From Chiridota heheva (Eukaryota > Echinodermata > Holothuroidea > Apodida > Chiridotidae), in assembly GCA_020152595.1 (NCBI GenBank), contig JAIGNY010002805.1:382501-446500 (forward strand): DNA of 64,000 nucleotides. The letters are read 5' to 3'. Each line of letters opens with the position of its first letter. The first letter of the stretch is position 1. Shown one piece after another: positions 58,691 through 64,000 of the stretch. The translations under genes and the position numbers were made by a program. Under the pieces are notes generated by a model. That model saw nothing but the letters and a program-made list of their open reading frames with translations, was not told the DNA's origin and did not search any database.

Positions 58691-58988
58691 AAATGAACCA
58701 ATTGAATCCTGATGCTATGTCTTTTATCATAAGTTCAACTTTATTCTCAAGGTGGAATAGTACGTTAGTAAACGTTACCCTAATATAAAGATATTTTTAA
58801 CCTTCTATCTTCAAATTAGTATTGTTTTATTGCACATTATTGCCTTCGATCAATACCATGTAATTTCCCCTTTCGTTGTTATTCTACTAATTGTATATTC
58901 ATTGTTATGAAGTGATTTATAATTTGTTGAGTTGCAAAAAATGTCCAGCACTACCTTTACTTCAATTTTTGTTGATTAAATGAATACC

Positions 58989-60170
58989 TGCATCTACCCC
59001 TGCATGCTAGGCATTGAGCAATAATCTATCTATCCCTCCATGTTAGTCATTGAGCAATGATCTATCTATCCCTGCATGCTAGGCATTGAGCAATGATCTA
59101 TCTATCCCTGCATGTTAGGCATTGAGCAATGATCTAGCTATCCCTCCATGTTAGGCATTGAGCAATGATCTATCTATCCCTGCATGCTAGTCATTGAACA
59201 ATAATCTATCTATCCCTGCATGCTAGGCATTGAGCAATAATCTATCTATCCCTGCATGCTAGGCATTGAGCAATGATCTATCTACCCCTGCATGCTAGGC
59301 ATTGAGCAAAGATCTATCTATCCCTGCATGCTAGGCATTGAGCAATGATCTATCTATCCCTGCATGCTAGGCATTGAGCAATGATCTATCTATCCCTGCA
59401 TGTTAGGCATTGAGCAATGATCTATCTATCCCTGCATGCTAGGCATTGAGCAATGATCTATCTATGCATGTTAGGCATTGAGCAATGATCTATCTATCCT
59501 GCATGCTAGGCATTGAGCAATGATCTATCTATCCTGCATGCTAGGCATTAAGCAATAATCTATCTATCCCTGCATGTTAGGCATTGAGCAATGATCTATA
59601 TATCTCTGCATGCTAGGCATTGAGCAATGATCTATCTATCCCTGCATGCTAGGCATTGAGCAATGATCTATATATCTCTGCATGCTAGGCATTGAGCAAT
59701 AATCTATCTATCCCTGCATGCTAAGCATTGAGCAATGATCTATCTATCCCTGCATGTTAGGCATTGAGCAATGATCTATCTATCTCTGAATGCTAGGCAT
59801 TGAGCAATGATCTATCTATCCCTGCATGCTAGGCATTGAGCAATGATCTATCTATCCCTGCATGCTAGGCATTGAGCAATGATCTATCTATCCTGCATGC
59901 TAGGCATTAAGCAATATTCTATCTATCCTGCATGCTAGGCATTGAGCAATGATCTACCATTCTGCATGCTAGGCATTGAGCAATGATCTATCTATCCCTG
60001 CATGTTAGGCATTGAGCAATAATCTATCTATCCCTGCATGCTAGGCATTGAGCAATGATCTACCATCCTGCACGCTAGGCATTGAGCAATAATCTATCTA
60101 TCCATGCATGTTAGGCATTGAGCAATGATTTATATATCCCTCCCCTGGATGTTAGGCATTGAGGGATGAT
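58989..60170. repeat. 36-bp minisatellite at the LINE 3' end
   Basis: About 33 units of 36 bp: TGCATGCTAGGCATTGAGCA then ATGATCTATCTATCCC, with TGCATGTTAGG and ATAATC variants and 35- or 34-bp units lacking one or two C. Starts directly after the AT-rich LINE 3' region. Confidence 0.96.
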
Positions 60171-60975
60171 CTATTTACACTTTAATTTGTTAACAAATAT
60201 ACATTTACTTCTAAAATAATGAAAAGATTGACAGTAAATGATGGAAAAAATATTTTTTAAAAATCAAAATACAGAGCTACTCAAACTTGAAAATCCCGTC
60301 ACGCATTCATATACAAATATGTGAAAAAGCAAAATTGTATGCTTAAAAGAATCAAAGCACAAATAAATGATCTCTGTAAACTAATCTTCAACGGGTGAAA
60401 TGGTAATCTTCAACGGGTGAAATGATTTATAATTTCATTTCACATTTTGTGTTTTCTCCTTTCCTCTCAAATTATGATTGGATAATGATATTAAAAGCTC
60501 AAAGACGTTCATTCAATCTCATATTGCCCCTCCATATTTGATGGTTCTTCGAATCATTCATATAACATTTCTGATTTTAATAAACAAATGCATAATTCAC
60601 CTAGAGGTAATGAGTTCCAATAAATTACAGCTAAGACGGCTTCATAAATTCTCATGTTGGGCGAAATGGCAGGATCATTTTTAATTCAGAATTGCTTGCA
60701 TGTGAAATGTGTATGATGCTTTGCTACAGTATATAACATTGAGTAAGGAAGGAAACTGACTGCATGGATCGATGATTAATAAACTAAAAAAAAAAAAAGA
60801 GGTCGATTGAAGATTTGTGATGTGGTCTAAAATTTTATGTTTAAAATAAAAAAAGCTTGGAGAAGTTTTTTTAAATATTTAATAATACTATAAAGATACT
60901 ACTAATAATAATAGAATAAAAAAGAACAAAAAGAGATAACACAATTTCATTTCCAGACATATAGGGAGCTCTAAA
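60171..60975. other. AT-rich interval, no supported gene
   Basis: A 22-bp duplication (TAATCTTCAACGGGTGAAAT) lies at 60382-60424. Otherwise nothing recognised. Confidence 0.5.
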
Positions 60976-61652
60976 TGCATCGTGTTAGTTAAAATGCATT
61001 GTGTTAGTTAAAATGCATCGTGTTAGTTAAAATGCATCGTGTTAGTTAAAATGCATCGTGTGAGTTAAAATGCATCGTGTTAGTTAAATACATCGTCTTA
61101 CTTAAAATGCATCATGTTAGTTAAAATGCATCATGTTAGTTAAAATGCATCGTGTTAGTTCAATACATCGTGTTACTTAAAATGCATCATGTTACTTAAA
61201 ATGCATCGTGTTAGTTAAATGCATCATGTTACTTAAAATGTATCGTGTTAGTTAAAATGCATTGTGTTAGTTAAATACATCGTCTTAGCTAAAATGCATC
61301 GTGTTAGTTAAAATGCATTGTGTTAGTTAAATACATCGTGTTACTTAAAATGCATCATGTTAGTTAAAATGCATCGTGTTAGTTAAATACATCGTGTTAG
61401 TTAAAATGCATCGTATTAGTTAAAAATGCATTGTGTTAGTTAAAATGCATCGTGTTAGTTAAAATGCATCGTGTTAGTTAAAATGCATATGTTAAAATGC
61501 ATCATGTTAGTTAAAATATATCATGTTAGTTAAAATGCATCATGTTACTTAAAATGCATCATATCCATCATGCTGGTTTAAATACACCATGATACATGTA
61601 CAGTAGTTGATATATCATGTTAGTAAAAATGCAACATGTTACTTAAAAATGT
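60976..61652. repeat. 19-bp minisatellite
   Basis: About 35 units of 19 bp (ATGCATCGTGTTAGTTAAA), with CATCATG, CATTGTG, ACATCGT and TTACTTAAA variants; degenerates toward the right edge after 61480. Confidence 0.95.
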
Positions 61653-62169
61653 ACATGTTTCCCACATTGATTCACATGATAAACACAATAGACACCGAGG
61701 ACATTGAAAATATACCATACTAATTGAAAGTAGCTGGTTAGCCTCATTAACCCTAACTTGACACTTTGGCACACAGTAAACTGGATGAAATAATTTTAAA
61801 CTTAATATTTCACATGGCAGTACGTTTCTCTAATTTTTGACTGATTTATACATTCATTGTAAATGGTGGGCTATTATAGTTACTTTGTTAGATCTAGCTT
61901 CTGCAGTCACATAAAGATGTCCAATATCACAAAATGCTAAGAAAAAGATTTCAATAACATAAACCCACTCCAATTTGAGGATTGTCATGATCATGTGTAC
62001 CCAATCTGTGATAGATGCAAGCTTCAATTTTTTCACCACCATTTTGTTCCTTCCACTGCCCTCTATCACATAAGCTTCAAAGAGCATGGCTGACTGTTAA
62101 ATTGATCCTACACGACTGACGAGGCTAACGTTTACAATTGCATTCTACATTCAGGCATGTTTTGTATTC
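61653..62169. other. non-repetitive interval, no supported gene
   Basis: A minus-strand open frame of 77 codons (61854-62087) has no recognised motif. Confidence 0.45.
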
Positions 62170-62618
62170 TTCAAAATCTTATAAGTCCACGGTAACCCAT
62201 GTGTATTAAGTTCCACGTACCATAGTAATAATACTCAAAATCATCCAAGTCCTTGGTAACCCACGTGTACTAAGTTTCACGTACCATAGTAATAATACTA
62301 AAAATCATCCAAGTCCACAGTAACCCACGTGTACCAAGTTCCACGTACCATAGTAATAATACTCAAATTCATCCAAGTCCACGGTAACCCACGTGTACTA
62401 AGTTTCACGTACCATAGTAATAATACTAAAAATCATCCAAGTCCACGGTAACCCACGTGTACTAAGTTCCACGTACCATAGTAATAATACTCAAAATCAT
62501 CCAAGTCCCGGTAACCCACGTGTACTAAGTTTCACGTACCATAGTAATAATACTCAAAATCATCCAAGTCCACGGTAACCCACGTGTACTAAGTTCCACG
62601 TACCATAGTAATAAAACT
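62170..62618. repeat. 64-bp minisatellite containing CACGTG
   Basis: About seven units of 64 bp containing CCACGTACCATAGTAATAAT, ACTCAAAATCATCCAAGTCC and ACGGTAACCCACGTGTACTA. Alternate units carry AAGTTCC and AAGTTTC, suggesting a two-unit (128-bp) higher-order repeat. Each unit has one CACGTG. Confidence 0.95.
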
Positions 62619-62802
62619 CCCACTTTTGATGAAACAAGAAATAACAAGCATCCCTTAAGAGCTGAAATCTCAGCCCATGACTTGAATTATTGCTGCAAAA
62701 AGACTCTTCCAGCGTAAGAAGTATATAAGAGCCTCTCAATATGAAATATTAAATCTTCTTCCAAACTGATATGGATATTTAATTCCATCCTCTACAGGTT
62801 AT

Positions 62803-64000
62803 CCCTTGTTATGTGATTCTTTAATAAATCATGTGTCTTTCGCGGGCACTCAGGGTGTAAGCTAATAAATCATGTGTCTTTCCCGAGCACTCAGAGTGTA
62901 AGCTAATAAATCATGTGTCTTTCGCGAGCAACTCAGAGTGTAAGCTAGTGGAAGGGGTGTGTTACGAGGGCAAGATACAAAGATCCCTTGTAATGTGATT
63001 CTTTAATAAATCATGTGTCTTTCGCGAGCACTCAGAGAGTAAGCTAATAAATCATGTGTCTTTCGCGAGCACTCAGAGTGTAAGCTAATAAATCGTGCAT
63101 CTTTCGCGAGCACTCAGAGAGTAAGCTAATAAATCATGTGTCTTTCGCGAGCACTCAGAGAGTAAGCTAATAAATCATGTGTCTTTCGCGAGCACTCAGA
63201 GTGTAAGCTAATAAATCATGTGTCTTTCGCGAGCACTCAAAGTGTAAGCTAATAAATCATGTCTTTCGCGAGCACTCAGAGTGTAAGCTAGTAAATCATG
63301 TGTCTTTCGCGAGCACTCAGAGTGTAAGCTAATAAATCATGTGTCTTTCATGAGCACTCAGGGTGTAAGCTAATAAATCATGTCTTTCGCGAGCACTCAG
63401 AGTGTAAGCTAGTAAATCATGTGTCTTTCGCCAGCAACTCAGAGTGTAAGCTAGTGGACGGGGTGTGTTACGAGGGCAAGATACAAAGATCCCTTGTAAT
63501 GTGATTCTTTAATAAATCATGTCTTTCGCGAGCACTCAGAGTGTAAACTAATAAATCATGTGTCTTTCGCGAGCACTCAGAGTGTAAGCTAATAAATCAT
63601 GTGTCTTTCGCGAGCACTCAGAGTGTAAGCTAATAAATCATGTGTCTTTAGCGAGCACTCAGAGAGTAAGCTAATAAGTCATGTGTCTTTCGCGAGCACT
63701 CAGAGAGTAAGCTAATAAATCCTGTGTCTTTCGCGAGCACTCAGAGTGTAAGCTAATAAATCATGTGTCTTTCGCGAGCACTCAAAGTGTAAGCTAATAA
63801 ATCTTGTCTTTCGTGAGCACTCAGAGTGTAAGCTAGTAAATCATGTGTCTTTCGCGAGCACTCAGAGTGTAAGCTAATAAATCATGTGTCTCTCACGAGC
63901 ACTCAAGAGTGTAAGCTAATAAATCCTGTGTCTTTCGCGAGTAGCTCAGAGTGTAAGCTAGTGGAAGGGGTGTTACGAGGGCAAGATACAAAGATAGCGC
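62803..64000. repeat. 41-bp minisatellite in a roughly 506-bp higher-order repeat, open at window edge
   Basis: Units of 41 bp (TAATAAATCATGTGTCTTTC, GCGAGCACTCAGAGTGTAAG, C). A linker of about 55 bp, GTGGAAGGGGTGTGTTACGA then GGGCAAGATACAAAGATC and CCTTGTAATGTGATTCTTT, appears near 62947, 63455 and 63960, giving a larger period of about 505-508 bp holding about 11 monomers. The first higher-order unit is short (three monomers). The array continues beyond 64000. Confidence 0.95.

Larger units (their letters stand above)
45459..58985 (+). mobile_element. L1/Tx1-type LINE stretched by internal minisatellites
   Basis: ORF1 remnants, then ORF2 endonuclease, reverse transcriptase and C-terminal CCHC remnants, in order and in one orientation. 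The recognisable LINE sequence totals roughly 4.5 kb; the rest is a 50-bp array (45983-50567), a 17/18-bp array (52157-56111), a short 29-bp array (57429-57606) and a non-LINE insertion (56263-56835). Endonuclease motifs FNIRGM, QETHS and WGGDFN, and the RT linker motif RARWLQEGDTNTHHFLNLEK, place it in the L1/Tx1 group. A 36-bp array starts just beyond its 3' end. Many stops and frameshifts show an old inactive copy. Confidence 0.85.

Overview
The window is eukaryotic, AT-rich, repeat-dominated genomic DNA, most likely from a marine invertebrate. The evidence is fragments of metazoan-type retrotransposons (Ty3/gypsy, an L1/Tx1-type LINE, a CR1/L2-like LINE), tRNA-derived short elements, a piggyBac-like terminal-inverted-repeat element, and long tandem arrays with no operon structure. 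I cannot name the species. No complete host gene is visible. The best host-gene candidate is one minus-strand first coding exon with an ankyrin-like sequence (33392-33505), plus a weak terminal exon at the left edge (58-174).

About 27 kb of the 64 kb, a little over 40 percent, is minisatellite. There are some twenty arrays with unrelated units of 17 to 81 bp. The largest are a 24/27-bp array (1825-4550), a 61-bp array (9641-14521), an 81-bp array (16399-18602), a 50-bp array (45983-50567), a 17/18-bp array (52157-56111), a 36-bp array (58989-60170) and a 41-bp array with higher-order structure that runs off the right edge (62803-64000). The longest open reading frames in the window (up to 927 codons) are translations of these arrays and are not treated as genes.

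Mobile elements lie between the arrays. At 22536-24365 there is a 5'-truncated, frameshifted Ty3/gypsy pol remnant with possible LTR sequence after it. At 25445-26489 a 1.04-kb element with 14-bp inverted ends and TTAA duplication sits inside a 72-bp array and itself carries a tRNA-like sequence. Three copies of one dispersed family (28424-29656, 36985-38169, 43053-44454) have an internal period near 285 bp, a microsatellite and a 3' hairpin, resembling Helentron-associated (pearl/DINE-like) elements. A different family of the same general layout lies at 34483-35066. The third copy holds a candidate solo LTR (43310-43703). A minus-strand CR1/L2-like LINE fragment follows at 44460-45372.

The most interesting structure is at 45459-58985: one L1/Tx1-type LINE (ORF1 coiled coil and RNA-binding domain, ORF2 endonuclease, reverse transcriptase with YADD, C-terminal CCHC) stretched to about 13.5 kb. 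Three minisatellites have grown inside it, and at two of them the seed can be read in the coding sequence. The 18-bp unit is the six codons between the PKHSK and NWR motifs of the reverse transcriptase, now present some 220 times, and the 29-bp unit is a later stretch of ORF2. A 50-bp array begins in frame within the C-terminal part of ORF1. The window is therefore a good place to study how minisatellites are born, including from transposon codons.
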